64,000 bases of DNA from Oxytricha trifallax. Its lineage: Eukaryota; Ciliophora; Spirotrichea; Sporadotrichida; Oxytrichidae. The first letter of the stretch is position 1, and each line of letters opens with the position of its first letter. Under the pieces are notes generated by a model. That model searched no databases, had not been told where the DNA came from, and saw only the letters and a list, made by a program, of their open reading frames with translations. This document shows positions 9,965-23,316 of the stretch, piece after piece. The DNA lies in NCBI GenBank assembly GCA_000711775.1, contig ARYC01001192.1, forward strand, positions 1 through 64,000. Direction: 5' to 3'. A program made the position numbers and the translations under genes.

Positions 9965-12440
9965 TTAAAAAAACGAGGATGCCTCTAAGACACCCTCTTT
10001 CTTCGACAGTCTTTCTTGAAAAGAATAGAGAGATGAATTTGACAATAATATAAATTAACTACCACCTTTTTGATAAAAACTTTGATTTAAGAAGCTATCA
10101 GCCTTAGATCCCAAAACTATAGAGGAAGTGGAGTAGATCGCCAAAAATAAACACTAAAAATATTTGCATTAAATCTTAGTATATTTTTTATTTTACTATC
10201 TTTTATAAAGAAAGGCAAAGTATGAACTAGTCTCTGTAAAGTCTAGGAACCCATCTATCTAAAATATAAAGAACTGAGAAAGAAAATGAAGCATAAAAAC
10301 AATATATTTATCAATAGGCATGATTATGATTAAAAAAGATTTAATATCTAAGGATGAATAAGATAAAGATAGATATTTCAACAAATCAAAGAAAATCTTT
10401 CACAATTAAACTATCACATACAAAAACAATTATATTTGTAATAATTTGCTTAATATATTTGTAAATTAGGATTAGCTTGATAGAAGCATAGAAATACTAA
10501 TGAATTAAGACGATTTTAAATCTGGCAGGGAGAAGTTGTAAGGATTAGAAAAAGGAATTTAAAATTATTAACGTATAGCACAAAGTATCATTATATAAAA
10601 AATATAGTATAGGGTAACTTAGCAAGCATTTTTAATCAATTAATATCACTTTATCTGAAATTATAAGAATCTACATACTATGATTGTATATAGAATATAT
10701 CAATTTCTTTATTTAATTCTACAATTTAATCGTTTATCCACAGATTAGTTCTTGTTATCTTTAAAATATGCATGTAAGTTAAATTGAAACTTACTCTTTA
10801 AGATATAAAGCAATAGATAAATATTGAAAGCCCCTCTATATTCTTGTTTTGTTTATAACTTTAGGATTTGCTTTTCTAGTACGAATTTGTCCAAACAACA
10901 ATTATAACAAGCTTTTCCTGTAGCCGCAATCAAACGATTCAAAGAAGTTTAGCAGTTTTGAAACTCTACAATCTGGGCAAGCAGCTAACACTACAACTAA
11001 AGAGAGCAATTCAACATAACTAAATGTGATAATCGTAGACGATAAAAATGATGATTATTTAGTGGTTCAAAGAGAATCGTGTGAAAAGCAGAGGAGGGCA
11101 AGCATTTCTTCTTTCTTATTTCAGATATTACTAATGTTTGGCTTAAGATCCAGTAACTAACTTGAAGAGCCAAATTATTAAGAGAGATCGCAAGAAAATA
11201 AGAGCTTTGACATCGATATGGGGGGAATTTACTTATTCGTTGCTGATATGATGGATGGAAACATTTGTCAGTTGTCATGAAATATCACCTTCAAATTAAT
11301 TCCACCATCAAAAAATGAAATTTAAATCAAAGTATTGCCTAACTTAACTTTCAACGTCTATGATGGAGACAAAGCGACTAATATTGCCGTTGATTATGTA
11401 AAGCACTTCCTCTTCATCGCAGAGCCTAATAAATAATCCATTATCAGAATCGAATTCACATTTAGATCAACCCATTAGGAAATGCCGCAGTGCTTTATTC
11501 AGGCATACCAAATCTTTAAAAGCATCAAGGAGATGTTTTTTAACGAAGAGCGTGAACTTCTTCTCTGGGGTAACTCATAAATAAAACGGGGCAAAGATTG
11601 TTGGAATGCATTAAGCAAACTGCTCTGAATTACTCAATCTACCTCTGTCCTGAACACTCTTGATGTCATCTGTGATATCTCACATGAGAATAATTAGTTT
11701 ACTATATATTAAATGTAAACGAAATCCATACTCAAGATCGTGAAGCTAACAACTCTGAACCAATTTTTTTAATAGAGATTTCTTCACTAATTTACTATTT
11801 GCATTATGATATACAATTACAGTTGTCTTATTATTAATAAATGACGATATAATAAGTGCTTTTGACGGATATATTTATGTTATAGACGAGAAAAAGGGTT
11901 ATATAATGATTAAATATTTTGATAAGCCAGTAAAGCTTGAATTTGAAAGTGTGCTTAAAGGTTTCAGAGCATTTACTACCCTTAAAGCAAGTAGAGGTAT
12001 TTACCAAGTTATGGTTAAAATAACTAATTTGGTCTTATCATTTGCTATGTTTATGTTTTGATTACCGCAAATCAACAAGATTATATTAAAATATATACTC
12101 CTTGTAATTAGTAGTGCGACCTCAAGATTAAAATTGCTCAGGTATTTAATGGTACAAACCTACTTTTACTACTTTTTATTCCACTTTGCTTTAAAGATAT
12201 GCATCAAATTTCTGTATTACCGCGTTTTGAATCACATTTCTCCCTATAATTAAGATTAGTATACACTTATAAAATTTACTCTTAACTTAATAAAATCTAA
12301 AGGAAGTTGGATTAATTTCAGCTGTAGACGAACAGCATCGGTAGTTGCTGGTAATTATTGCACACTTGGTTAGATGAGTGGATAAATTTCATAATAATTA
12401 CTATTAAGTATCTTTAACTTCTTCAGGAAATCAAAGATCA
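9965..12440 (+). CDS. Large host-like gene with one intron, unknown family
   Basis: The first part reads ASKTPSFFDSLSWKEQRDEF and PPFWQKLWFKKLSALDPKTI, where each W is TGA. A GTAAGT...TTTAG intron (10,774-10,864) joins in frame to LVRICPNNNYNKLFLQPQSN. The middle (11,200-11,790) is the strongest: FDIDMGGIYLFVADMMDGN, LTFNVYDGDKATNIAVDYVK, FNEERELLLWGNSQIKRGK. A later stretch, ISAFDGYIYVIDEKKGY, resembles a beta-propeller strand pair, but I cannot name a family. About nine in-frame TGAs and two TGGs. Some frame changes after 12,000. Confidence 0.6.
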
Positions 12441-12915
12441 AATTAATGCATTTGACAATGATTTTAGTATTATTTTTAAATAGCAAATTTTCTGTAAATT
12501 ATTAATTTAATTTAAAATTTTTGTATAATCACTGTTTTTAATAGTTTTAATTTTTTTCTACTATAAAAATTTATAATATAAAATTAAAAATAGTAATTTT
12601 ATTTTTATGTAGAAATTACTAATCTAAGCCTTATACTTTTATAATTTTAAAATATATTATCTTCTGCAAATTTAATCAAGCTCAATTGTTTATTTATAAA
12701 TTTAAGTAATAGTATCTTAGATTACAAAATATATAATTTATTATAAATAAGTCTTTTAAAACATAATTGTTTCTAAAATATTTATTGAGCATTAAATGAG
12801 AGTTACTTTTACATTTATTTTTTATGTAAAAAATTCTTTTTTAAACCCACACTTTATATAATAAATAAAGTTTTAATATATTTAAAATGTGAAAGTATTT
12901 ATAAAGAATAATCTT
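12441..12915. other. AT-rich intergenic region
   Basis: Over 80% A+T by eye, with no coding, repeat or structural signal recognised. Confidence 0.45.
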
Positions 12916-12919
12916 AAAA

Positions 12920-14080
12920 AGATAGACTCCATGAAGAAACTAGACCATGTTATTTTCACGAAATCCTGTTAAATTTCTAGCAAGAGACTTGATACTATTC
13001 TTTTGGTGGAGAAAGAGAAGTGATAAGAAAATGTTCATAATTAAAAATGGAATTGTTTAAATCACTGCCAAAATAGATGGTGCTTAACTTTAGAATGAAA
13101 GACATTGTAGAATTAACTTATATTAAATTAAATATATACATTTATTAGAAATTTATTTGTATAATTAGATCAATCTAAGTTCTATCTCACCCTAAAATGC
13201 AATCCTTAAATTTCAATGTTGAAAAACTTGTTTATGATTTTAAGATAAAGGATCAATTTTAAATCATAGAGTATTTTTGGTTGTTGATGTCAGTAACATC
13301 AATGCAACTTATGAACAACTTTAAAAGCTCTGCATGAAAAATTCGAAGTTAGAACAGGAAATCAAAGCTATCTGAAATTCAGTGAAATGGAAGGAAACTT
13401 CATATTTTATCGATTTTATTCATTGCAATAGTGTTGTAAATCGACAAATTATAAGAAACTTCAAACTAGAAGAATTATGATTTAAATTAACTTGCTAACT
13501 AATAAACGCAGTCTAGGTTAAGCTTAGTTATCTCAAGAAACAGAGAAATAAATAATTTATTCATTAGATCAATAATAAATTGGTAAATTTATCTTAAACA
13601 AATGATTTTAATAGAATTTTATTTTTATTTTTATAGCTTGCTTTTTATAAAGTGAAGCAAGCTGACTTTCAAGGAATTCATAATCAAAGTAACATAAATG
13701 ATAAAAGAGGAAATAAAAAATCAAATAAAAATGAAGCTTAAACAACAGAAGAGTGAAAATGACGACGACCATATAGAATTTAATAATGAACCCTGAACAA
13801 GTAGATTTACTTTTGTAATTAATGGAAGTTATACAGGATAAACACCAAGCAAATAATTTGAAAATGGCGTAGGCAGATAAAACTTCACTTGAAATATAAG
13901 ATAAATCTAAAATGAGGCATCAAATTGCATAATTTTTACACGCCTAAAAATATTCATAATTTAAGGCCAAATACTCCTAAGTTCAGTTTATGATAATAAT
14001 AATTATATTAAATGATAGAGAATTAACAAGATTTAAATTTGATTTATAATTCTGTTAAGTATCTCGGTAATAAATATTTA
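12920..14080 (+). CDS. Host-like split gene, helical protein of unknown family
   Basis: Exon stretches read RLHEETRPCYFHEILLNFQQ, then VSNINATYEQLQKLCMKN, WNSVKWKETSYFIDFIHCNS and INAVQVKLSYLKKQRNK. A 54-nt intron (13,583-13,636, GTAAAT...TTATAG) follows, then MNPEQVDLLLQLMEVIQDKH. TGA lies at Trp-like sites (KAI-W-NSVKWKE, LEEL-W-FKLTC). The composition suggests coiled helices. No domain recognised; the frame in the last 350 bases is uncertain because two frames look coding. Confidence 0.55.
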
Positions 14081-14375
14081 TAATTACTTAATATGTTTAG
14101 AATTTATTTAAAAAAATTTAAATTAGGAGAACTTTAAAATTTTATTTTAATTTATCTTTATTTGTTTTTAATACAATAATTTAAATTTTCATTTTAAAAC
14201 AAAATATTCTAAAATTTTATGAGAATTTAATTTTGATATTATATAAATATCCACAATGTAATTATATTGCCCCTCTTAAATTATTAATTAAAATAATTTT
14301 TCGTATGCTGGGTTCTAGAATTAATTTTAATATTTTATTTTATATATTGTATTGATTGAATTAAGCAATTATTAC

Positions 14376-15068
14376 TTACTCCAAAATGATCTCGGGGGTA
14401 AAGCTACCTCATTCTTTAAGCTTAAGAATCCAAGCCTATTTAATCTAAGACTACTACGTTACACTCCCATTTCTTACAACATGCATAAATTCCACTAAAA
14501 CGACCCCTGCTTGATTATTTCAATTTCAGGCTCTCTCATCGTGATTTGCAATTTATTGACAATATGTTCAAAGCATATTAGCGTATGATTGTTTTTATGG
14601 AATGCATAATTTGCATTAATTTGCTCTTCTTTTTGCCTATCATAAAGATTCCTCTTTAGATTTGCTTTTTAAAAGCTGGTCTAATATCATTAATGAAACA
14701 CTAAAACTCTTCTTGATGTTATTGAGTGCCTAACAAGTTTTATAAATTAATAAAGTGTGAGAAACATTAGCTCCTTGCCTCCTAACTATGGATAAGAAAT
14801 TTCCATCTTTATTCTTGACTTAAATGCAAATTTGAAATTGCTGTGTTTACTATATCTATTAATTGAGAAAACTTTTAATTTATTTTCATTCTTTTGCGAG
14901 AAATAACTAGCAACGGGACAGAATAAATTAGGTTTTTTTAAAAATATTTTTGCTAAATATTATTCTTATTACCTTAGCTGCAATCGTGGTACAAATGACC
15001 ATTATTATTGTATTTAGAGATAATTCAGCAGCTGTAGCAGCGACCATATCACTGTTGCTGAAAATCAT
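14376..15068 (-). CDS. Clean two-exon host gene, ~208 codons; best test of TGA = Trp
   Basis: ATG at 15,068. Exon 1 is exactly 32 codons (MIFSNSDMVAATAAELSLN, then a hydrophobic TIIMVICTTIAA that could be a signal anchor). The intron is 66 nt (14,907-14,972, GTAATA...GCTAG). Exon 2 is 177 codons without any frame change, to a TAA at 14,376-14,378 if that one is a stop. Six TGAs lie inside: LAKE-W-KQIKSF, ESL-W-QAKRRANQ, NML-W-TYCQQ, HDERA-W-N-W-NNQAG and LKE-W-GSF. There is one TGG. The family is not recognised. Neither the standard nor the plain ciliate code would show this gene. Confidence 0.65.
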
Positions 15069-15074
15069 TGCTGA

Positions 15075-16195
15075 ATAATACATATTATAAGTTACGATTA
15101 TAATTTATCTGTATTTATAAAATGCATGAATACCCAATAGTGATAATTTTTAGGTAATTCATAGATTTTTGCACCTTTTATATAAAAAAATAATTGAAAA
15201 ATCCTCAAATTCTCGATTTGTTCTAAGTAGAATATAATGCACGTTTGAAAATGCAGAAAAAAATCAGGAAATAAAATGAGAAAGATCTTTTTAAATGAAC
15301 TTTTGACATTTAGTTATTAAATCTATTTAGTAAAAATTGCTAATTTGTACAATTTTAGCATTTTAAAAATTATTAAATTACATAAATAAATTAAAAATCA
15401 AAAATTTACTATAAAAATTTGCAATTAAGATTAAAACATTATGATATTTGTATATTGCGTTTAATTTTTATCTATATATAATAATATATTTGGATATATG
15501 AAAAATCCCTTTTTAACAAGTTAATTTCAAAAGCTTTAAATATTTAAATCTAACTCTAATAGAAGATGCAAAGTTTTACTAATCATAAGTCATAACGTCT
15601 GCATATCTTAAGAAAGGATATAAATGCTAAAAGATCCAAATAAACTTCCTGAATCACAATATTTAAAATTTATTACAATAAAATACTTTAATATTTATTA
15701 CTTCTAAAACCCCTTTCCATATGAATATAAAATTCAAATTTTATAAATTTTTAAATTTAACAATCCTAAATTAGTTATAAATATATTAATAATTTTTATA
15801 AAATATTAATAATTTATTTACAAAGTATTAAAGTATTATTTTTATGTTTTGATTGCTATTTTCTTAGAATAAAAAAGCTCCCTCCTGTTTGAGAATCAAA
15901 GTATAGTAAAAGGCTAATTTATTTAAAATAATAATAATAGTCATAACTTTTATTGATATGTTATAGTGAACTTTTTTAATATGCCGATTAAATAAATGGT
16001 TATAATAATATATTTATTATTGTTTAATCGTAATTATATAATTATAATTAAAAACGAGATTTTAGAGACAAAATTGATTTGTTTTAAATTTTATTAAATT
16101 TATACGAAAACTATAAAAAAATTTCTTTTTAAGTTTAAAATAATAAAGTGATTAAAAAGTTTTTAAATATCATATAAAATATAATTAATTTTAAT
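15075..16195. other. AT-rich intergenic region
   Basis: Very AT-rich upstream region between divergent genes. No convincing coding sequence, repeat or RNA gene seen. Confidence 0.45.
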
Positions 16196-16199
16196 ACTA

Positions 16200-17760
16200 A
16201 TTAATATTTGGTAGGTTTTAGAGTAGTCTGATTTGAAGCCGATTATAAAAGGTATACTATAGGATTCATAGACTGCAACAATATTTACAATTAATTTCGA
16301 AAGCAGTAGAGTATTTCCCTATTCCCTTAACATCTATTTATTTGTTAATATAAACAGGTTATTAACTTAGAAATGAAGGGATCTACATAAAATGAATTGT
16401 ATAGAATTACATACCTTGTAGTTGGGAATAAATTTATAGACAAATTATTACTTATTTTATATTTGGTATTAGCAGCGTTCTCAATATGGGCATCTTCTTC
16501 ATTATCCTCATTTTATTATCAAGCAGAATGAAAACTTAATATAATTATTTATATATTTATAAAGTTCCTTAAGTCTAGAAATTCTATAACAAACATCTAT
16601 GAAATATCATATCGGAATTAATTGATAAATTAATGAAGTTCAGATTAAATAAAATATACTGAAATATAATTTCATAAATCTTGAAGTAATTTGTTTTAAT
16701 CATTGAAGTCTGTAGAGCCAAGTTAGGATATGTTTTAGCTTCCCATAGTATTTATTAGAGCAAAAGAAGTTGATATGAAAAGAATCATCCACATATTTTA
16801 TATAATTTATAATTGATTTTTTCCCTTAGAGTACCTGGTAATAATAATAATTTTATTAGTGAAATGGGTAGATATATAAAAAGTTACTTTTAAGATTAAC
16901 AAAATAATAATTCCGATCAAAGCGATATTAGCTATTAAAATTAAAATGTTGGAAATAATTTATATTTAATATATGAGGAAATTTAAATTAAGAAAAAATA
17001 ATGTGGAGATATAATTGGTCTTATTATCTTCATTATTTTTAGGTTAACTTGACTCGTTAATTAAAAGATATTTTTTCTAAAATATTTTTACAATTTCTAA
17101 TTTGTAATCTTTTAAAACAATAAAAATATATTTCTTGCTGTAATTTTTCTTTTATATAGTCAATTTTGAGTGCAGACTATGCTTAGAATTGAAGTAATTA
17201 GCATTATTCTATTCAAATAAGATAAATTCTTTTTATGTGTTAGTTTTATATAAATTCTAAAACAGTCTAAATCATTGGGATTGGTGATTGTTTTTCTAAT
17301 GGGGTGGAAAGCGACGTTATTTAAATCATCGTGTATTTTGGATATTCCTGGTCTATGCACTATAATATTTCGTACGTCTGGTATTTATTGCATAAGATAT
17401 TATAAATATTAAAGGAAAATTATTTTAAGCTTAATACATAGCTATGCCCTAAATAAAGAATATATTATTTTTAGATTATTAGAGTATTGCTAAAAATAAA
17501 ACTAATTTGCCAATTTGGTAAATATAGCTATAAATCACAGTTAATTTGGCAATACCTCTTATAACTGACCTAAATTAATTCTTTTAGCCTTGTTTTTATA
17601 TAAATTAGGGCGGTGGGTTTTCCTTTATCACACGGTTTCCATTCTAGATCATTAAAATTTATTTTATTTGCAAAAATAAATATAAAAGAAGCATAAATAC
17701 TTAAATTCTCCTACCCCTATATTTAATAACTTTATTAAATGTATAAAATTCAAGGCTAAA
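16200..17760 (+). CDS. Host-like membrane protein gene, several exons
   Basis: Opens with VVWFEADYKRYTIGFIDCNN. A membrane segment around 16,440-16,530 reads VLNMGIFFIILILLSS in one frame or LLLILYLVLAAFSIWASSS in the next. Then come LWNIISELIDKLMKF, an Asn-rich PGNNNNFISEMGRYIKSYF after an AG at about 16,837, and, after another intron ending near 17,160, IIGIGDCFSNGVESDVIQII. TGA fits Trp in several places. At least one frame change lies by the membrane segment. No family recognised. Confidence 0.5.
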
Positions 17761-18189
17761 AATTATCTATCATCTCATTTAAAGTTAGAAACTATATAAT
17801 ATTAAATGTTGTTTGAATATTTAACGTGTTTTTGATAAAAATATTCAAAACTTTATCAAGAGAAATGAATTATTGTATGTTTAAAAGTATATCTTTCTTA
17901 AAATCTGATTTAGATTTTTTAATTGTTTATAAAAATTAAGAATTTTTTTCTATGCGGGAGAGAAAACTACAATATTGGCAACATATAGCAATTTAAGGAA
18001 GGAAATTTCCCTTCCCAAAATTTAAATAAAATTTTAATTTTTGGATTTATTGCATAGAGAAAATTCGATTTATGTAAAGAATTTATCATTAATTTTCCTC
18101 TTTAATTAAATTAATAAAAGAATAAAATTCAATTATATTAATAACATTGTAATAAAATAAGAATGAAAGCCTTTAAAGCGTGTTGATTT
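17761..18189. other. AT-rich intergenic region
   Basis: AT-rich spacer between two plus-strand genes. Nothing recognised. Confidence 0.4.
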
Positions 18190-19945
18190 TAATTCTTTAT
18201 CCCTAGCAATAAGCAGATAAAATGGTTCTTTCGCCCATGTAAAACCAAAAGAAAAATCAATACTACCATGTTAATATAGAATTGGATCAAGCACTGGAAC
18301 CTAATCAAACCTAGATTTTCAAGATAAAAGCTAAGCCTTAAGAATATTCTATAACAATATAGGTTCAAACTTCTCAACAGAAATAAGTGAATGGAGTTTA
18401 AAAGCAAATGACTGACCAACACAACTACGACAGTGAAAAGACTCTATAAAATACAAGTACTGGGTAAACAGAATCTTAAGCAAATTTCAAGAAAAATGGA
18501 GATAGAAATATATTAGAATTGAATTTCTAAATACGGAGGATGATTTTCATGATATAAACTAGTAAGAGTTAATGTACTTGTTTCAAAATGGATCTGACCC
18601 TGTAAGTTCTTTGTAAAATAAAAGGACATTAAAATACATATATTAATATAAGCCTCATTTCTCACAATTAAATGAGGATTCTAAGGAAGTGTCAACTTAT
18701 AGAGTATTCACCCAGAAAAATAATTACATGTCAAAAAAGTATACAACTAAGCCACTTGCCACTTTGATTTTAGATAATCAATAAAATGATTAAGTAAACC
18801 CAACTGGTTACCGATAAAGTGACACTGATATGATAAACTATAGTTAAATACTAACATTGAACTATTATGAAGGAGAATTATATTAAAATACGATTCAATG
18901 AATCTAAGAAATTCTTCACATAATTCTATCTTTAAAAGTTATGGAAATTTATCCCCAATAATTTTAAGTCTACTAAAAGCATTTTCAGATTCATAGATAT
19001 TATGAAAAATCTTGGATCATTCAAAAAAAGATGCTAAATAAATAGAGACAGCTTCTTCAAAAATTAATGAATCTATGATGAATGCTTATTTAGAAAAAGT
19101 ATGACCTTCATATCGTGAGGAAAAGATTTTCACAATATTTTGAAAAAAAGAATAAAAATATATATTGATTTTAGATTTAAAATAATTTTGAGAAACCTCA
19201 GTTTTAGAATTTGTCAAAGATGTTTCTGATTTAGACTCGAAAAAGTAGCTAAAGAGGCTTAATTAAATTAAATCATTTCCAACTAGAGATTTTATGTCAA
19301 GACCTTCTGAATATTGATTAAAATCAAGTAAATTTAACATTTCACTGTTTAATACTAAAATCAAACCATCAATCTTTGTCGTGACGTATACGTATCTGAG
19401 TGAGTTGACGTGGCAGTCATGAAGTAGAAAACTCCGAAGAAACCACTTCCGCTATTACCGAGTCTCCTCCTAAAATCAAGATGTTGCCAGCATAATCTGA
19501 TCAAAAGAGCTCGTAAAATTTTTTGAATAACAGGGAGTGGAGAAAACGCTTACCGGTCCCACCGCTGCCGGGAAAAATATTCCCTGTCCATTCGCTGTGG
19601 TAGCTTCAGCACCCTAACCAGGTGTGGGAGACAAATCCTTATCCTTTGTTTTAATGATTTTAGTCTTCTCATTAGCGTACCTTCATCCTGCTCCCTATTA
19701 CCTAGGAAGCTGAACTCAAGCCAGTTAGACTCATCTATGCAGGGAAATCCTTGTGTCAAAGCCCACTCGAATAGTGTAGAAGCTGGAAGATTGATACCCC
19801 CCGACTGGCAATATGCGTTGCGCCCAACAACCCCCTACCTGCCCTCGATAGGCCTTGGTATAATAGAAAGCTCTATTAGAAAGTCCTATATGAGATTGGT
19901 ACCTGACCTAGCAATTAACTTTCTAATTTAATGATAAGACACACT
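18190..19945 (+). CDS. Large host-like gene, unknown family
   Basis: A start at MTDQHNYDSEKTLQNTSTGQ (18,409) is plausible, with coding-like sequence also upstream. Then EDDFHDINQQELMYLFQN, VNPTGYRQSDTDMINYSQ, KINESMMNAYLEKVWPSYRE, IFWKKEQKYILILDLKQFW, VLEFVKDVSDLDSKKQLKRL and EVENSEETTSAITESPP. The W in LEKVW and both in IFW...QFW are TGA. The best frame changes about three times. The 3' part (19,380-19,930) is notably GC-richer and open on both strands; the plus frame is preferred because it continues the gene. No domain recognised. Confidence 0.55.
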
Positions 19946-20149
19946 TCTTGCAAAAGTTGATTTATTAAATTAAGTCATTTAACTATATTTAAAATATAAA
20001 TAAAAATTCAGCATTCAAATAAATTATATTTCTTTTAATGAAATATAGAAAATATTTGGTGTTGCTAATCATAACTATTTCATCGAGCTGAATAGAATGT
20101 TGTTACTTTTCTATTAAACATAACTATTTAACTTTGGTCTCTATATATT

Positions 20150-21060
20150 TTTAATGTTTATAAATCCATCTTGCCATCTGGATTCTCTGCTAGTCAAATT
20201 TATAATAATTGTAGATTAATATTGCTCGATCTTATTAAACTTTTTGTTTTGGAATTTTTACTATATATGTTTTCCCTATTAATATATTTTTTATATTGAA
20301 AGTAAACTTTTTCAATGGAGGTTTAGCATAAGTTAAGTTCTTACTTTTTGAGATTTACATAAGAAAACAAGTTATTATTGCGAATTGGAATTATACACAT
20401 TTATTAAGATCATCTATGTAAATTTTGGAGTAAAAAGTTTTGTAAATTATAATCAGGTTAAAGATAGCTTTTGCTGTGTGATGCAGTTAAATTAGTTTAA
20501 GACTAATAAAAACCTCTTGGTTTATTTTATGATTAATTCTGCTTCTAGCCCAGAGAGGGAATAATTATTAAGTTTTGAATTACTTAACTGTTGAAAATTC
20601 TACTTAATCTCCTTGATAAGTTCCTAGTTATTAGTCTTTTCGTATCTCTCACTTTTTTAAAAAAATAAAGTCAATTGTTGCATTTTTAATTTCAATAGTA
20701 AATAGCTTGACTACGCTGATAAAATAAAATAAAAGGTGAAACTCTAAACCACTTACAAATTCTCTTCCAAATTTCATGCATATTTTCCTCATTAAATTGT
20801 TTTCTGTAACCACTTTAATCTTCTTTAAGTCTATAAGGATTCTTCCTTAATTGCTTACAGCCTTTACGATGCTATCCCATGAATGATCAGAAAGCTAACT
20901 TTAATCTGGTGATAGGGGAATTTAGTTATCAAAAGATGCCAAAATATAGAGAACACTTATCCCTAATATCACAACATCCTCGTTTGATTATCTCACATAA
21001 ATAAAATTCGGTTATTGTTCTATTCTTTATAAATTTTCAAGATGGCTAGATCTAACATGA
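20150..21060 (-). CDS. Host-like split gene, unknown family
   Basis: Reads HSWDSIVKAVSNQGRILIDL and KKIKVVTENNLMRKICMKFG up to a GTAAGT donor. The intron is 105 nt (20,652-20,756), then WEIRKDQQLGTYQGDQVEFS, where W is TGA at the junction, and INQEVFISLKLIQLHHTAKA. The frame stays continuous over the intron. An alternative frame (NEENMHEIWKRICKWFRV) also looks coding just before the donor. Function unknown. Confidence 0.5.
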
Positions 21061-22045
21061 CTTTTTTCTCTTATAAGAATTGTGATTTAATTTTACTTTT
21101 TTTAATTTAATATGTAATTTTACTGCTTGATATATTCAGTTTTCATTGAAATTTTTATTTGGATAACTTTTTACAGCTATTAGTCATTCTTTTATTAGAC
21201 AAAGAAATTTGACTATAACTTTTTGATATTCAAAAAGGATTTAGTCCTGTGTCTTTTCCATCGCTTGATAAAAAGGACATTAAAATTTTTCCTGGACGTT
21301 TTATTGAGCTTAAAACAATTATAATTTATTCATTGGTGGCTTTTTCAGGCTTAAGTTAATATATGGTAAGCTATGAGTTTTTCAATTAGTTTAACTGATG
21401 ATAATAATCAAACACTATATATATATATATATAAGAATATTATAATTTAGGTGTCTAACTACCTCTCATTAATAATAGACTTTATATCATGAATTGTATT
21501 TTTTTCATCTTCTGTTAAGGAATAAATTTGATACTAATAAAATGATGAAATATCCTACTAGTAAGAACTACTTAATTAAGTATTGAGCGAAACTCATTTT
21601 GGTTCTATTATTGAATTGCTAAGAGAGCTCCGCATTTCAATACAATAATTTGGGTGTATTATAATGCAACTTTTTGTCCTTTAATTCTCATAAACTTAGC
21701 CCATATTTTAAGCATACTTAATTGCATTTTTTGCTTTAGGTAACATTATTTAGAAATTTATAAAAATTACAAAATGGTGATGTTCCAAATTAATTATCAG
21801 TCAAAATAATTAAAATTAGGGAATATTAAAATCCTTAAAATAAATTAAAAATATAAATAAATCACTTTCCTTATATCATTATAATTTTTTTAATAAATTT
21901 ATTTTATTTTGATTTAAATATTTTAATAATATGACCGCAATTGGTATATATTATATTTTTACTACTTAAGCCCATTTCTTTTATATTTTATTATATTTAA
22001 TTTTAATTGTTAATATTAAAAAGTCTTTTTATTTATTAAATAAAA
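21061..22045. other. AT-rich intergenic region
   Basis: Includes an (AT)n run near 21,417-21,434. No gene recognised. Confidence 0.45.
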
Positions 22046-22380
22046 TTACTATTAAGGTAAATTTTTATAGAATAAGTGAAATTTTGTATAGAATAAGAGA
22101 GGTGAATTTATAAAATTTTATTAAAGTCTAAAAAGAAATGCTACAAGGGAAAATATAGAGATTTTTATGCAATGTAAAATTTAATAATCAAATGAACTCA
22201 AAAATATCTTATAATGTTCTTTAGTATAGTTTATTTGATTATTAAATTTTACATTGCATATAAATCTCTATATTTTCCCTTGTAGCATTTATTTTCAGAC
22301 TTTAATAAAATTTTATAAATTCACATTCTATATCAATACAAAATTTCAATTATTCTATAAAAAATTTACCTTAATAGAAA
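22046..22380. repeat. 335-bp palindrome (foldback element?)
   Basis: Two arms of about 155 bp in inverted orientation, opening TTACTATTAAGGTAA and closing TTACCTTAATAGAAA, around a ~25-bp centre. Arms differ at scattered bases and small indels, so it is older than the palindrome at 28,714. No coding content. It could be a MITE-like element or a foldback repeat; no clear target duplication seen. Confidence 0.85.
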
Positions 22381-23316
22381 TTTAATTTGCTCCTATTTTT
22401 AAATTTTATAATTATAATTAATTTTATTTATTGAAATTTTTTATGGTAAAGATTAGTTACTTTTATTCGTAAATTATTTGAAAATTATTTATGCTTTACT
22501 TATGAATAAATTAAACTTAATATAGTTTAAAATCAAACTTCATTTCTTTTTTCACATTAAATTAAATATAGTTAAATATATAAGTTATATATATTTATGT
22601 AATACATGGGCTAAAGTAGGAAAATAAATAAGTTTTGATAGTTTAATTCACAATAATATATTATTAAATTCTCAATCAAGCGATTACTAATAAATTTAAT
22701 TAAAAATTTTATAAGTATGTATATTATATGTTTCTTTGTATATAAGCATTTTTATTCACGATTTTTTCACTAATTTAACTGAATGATCAATCTCTCCAAA
22801 CTATAACACGATTAATTATAAATTTATCATAACTAAAAAACAATTAAGAACTATACATATTTAATCTTTAAATTAGGATAATTTTACTATTAAAATATAA
22901 TAGTGATCCTTCGATCTAATTAGAAATATCACTTTGCTTAACTAAATAGAAACTATTTTTATTATAAACTCTTTCTATACTATTAAAAAAATAAAGGTGT
23001 CTATATAAAGATGATATTAATTTGCAAATTTTTTTAGGGTAAAATTATGATTTTTTTTATGTTTTTCAAATACTCATGATTTGATTTGTTGTAAATCCCT
23101 TAAAATTCTTTCAACTAAATATTGCTATAGCTCTGTTATATTATTGTTACATTTGCAAAAGTATCTGTGCTATTAATAGTCTCTTTTTTAGTGCTTTAAT
23201 CTGGTAAGTGGAATCATTAATTATTTTATATACACTTGTGCTCATTTTTACTACGAATATTATAATTAATGTTAATTGATTAAATTTATCATGATTAGCT
23301 TTGGATTTTAGCTTAT
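22381..23316. other. AT-rich upstream region
   Basis: No convincing gene or structured element seen up to the ATG at 23,317. Confidence 0.45.

Noticed and set aside
19380-19760. Minus-strand Walker-A-like peptide (GSGGTGK) suggesting a helicase or Helitron.
   Set aside because: It needs frame changes on both sides, and the plus strand here continues the 18.2-kb gene in a protein-like frame (EVENSEETTSAITESPP). The region is GC-richer and open on both strands by chance.
19737-19931. Plus-strand standard-code ORF of 64 residues.
   Set aside because: Cys/Ser-rich shadow of another plus frame that continues the upstream gene.
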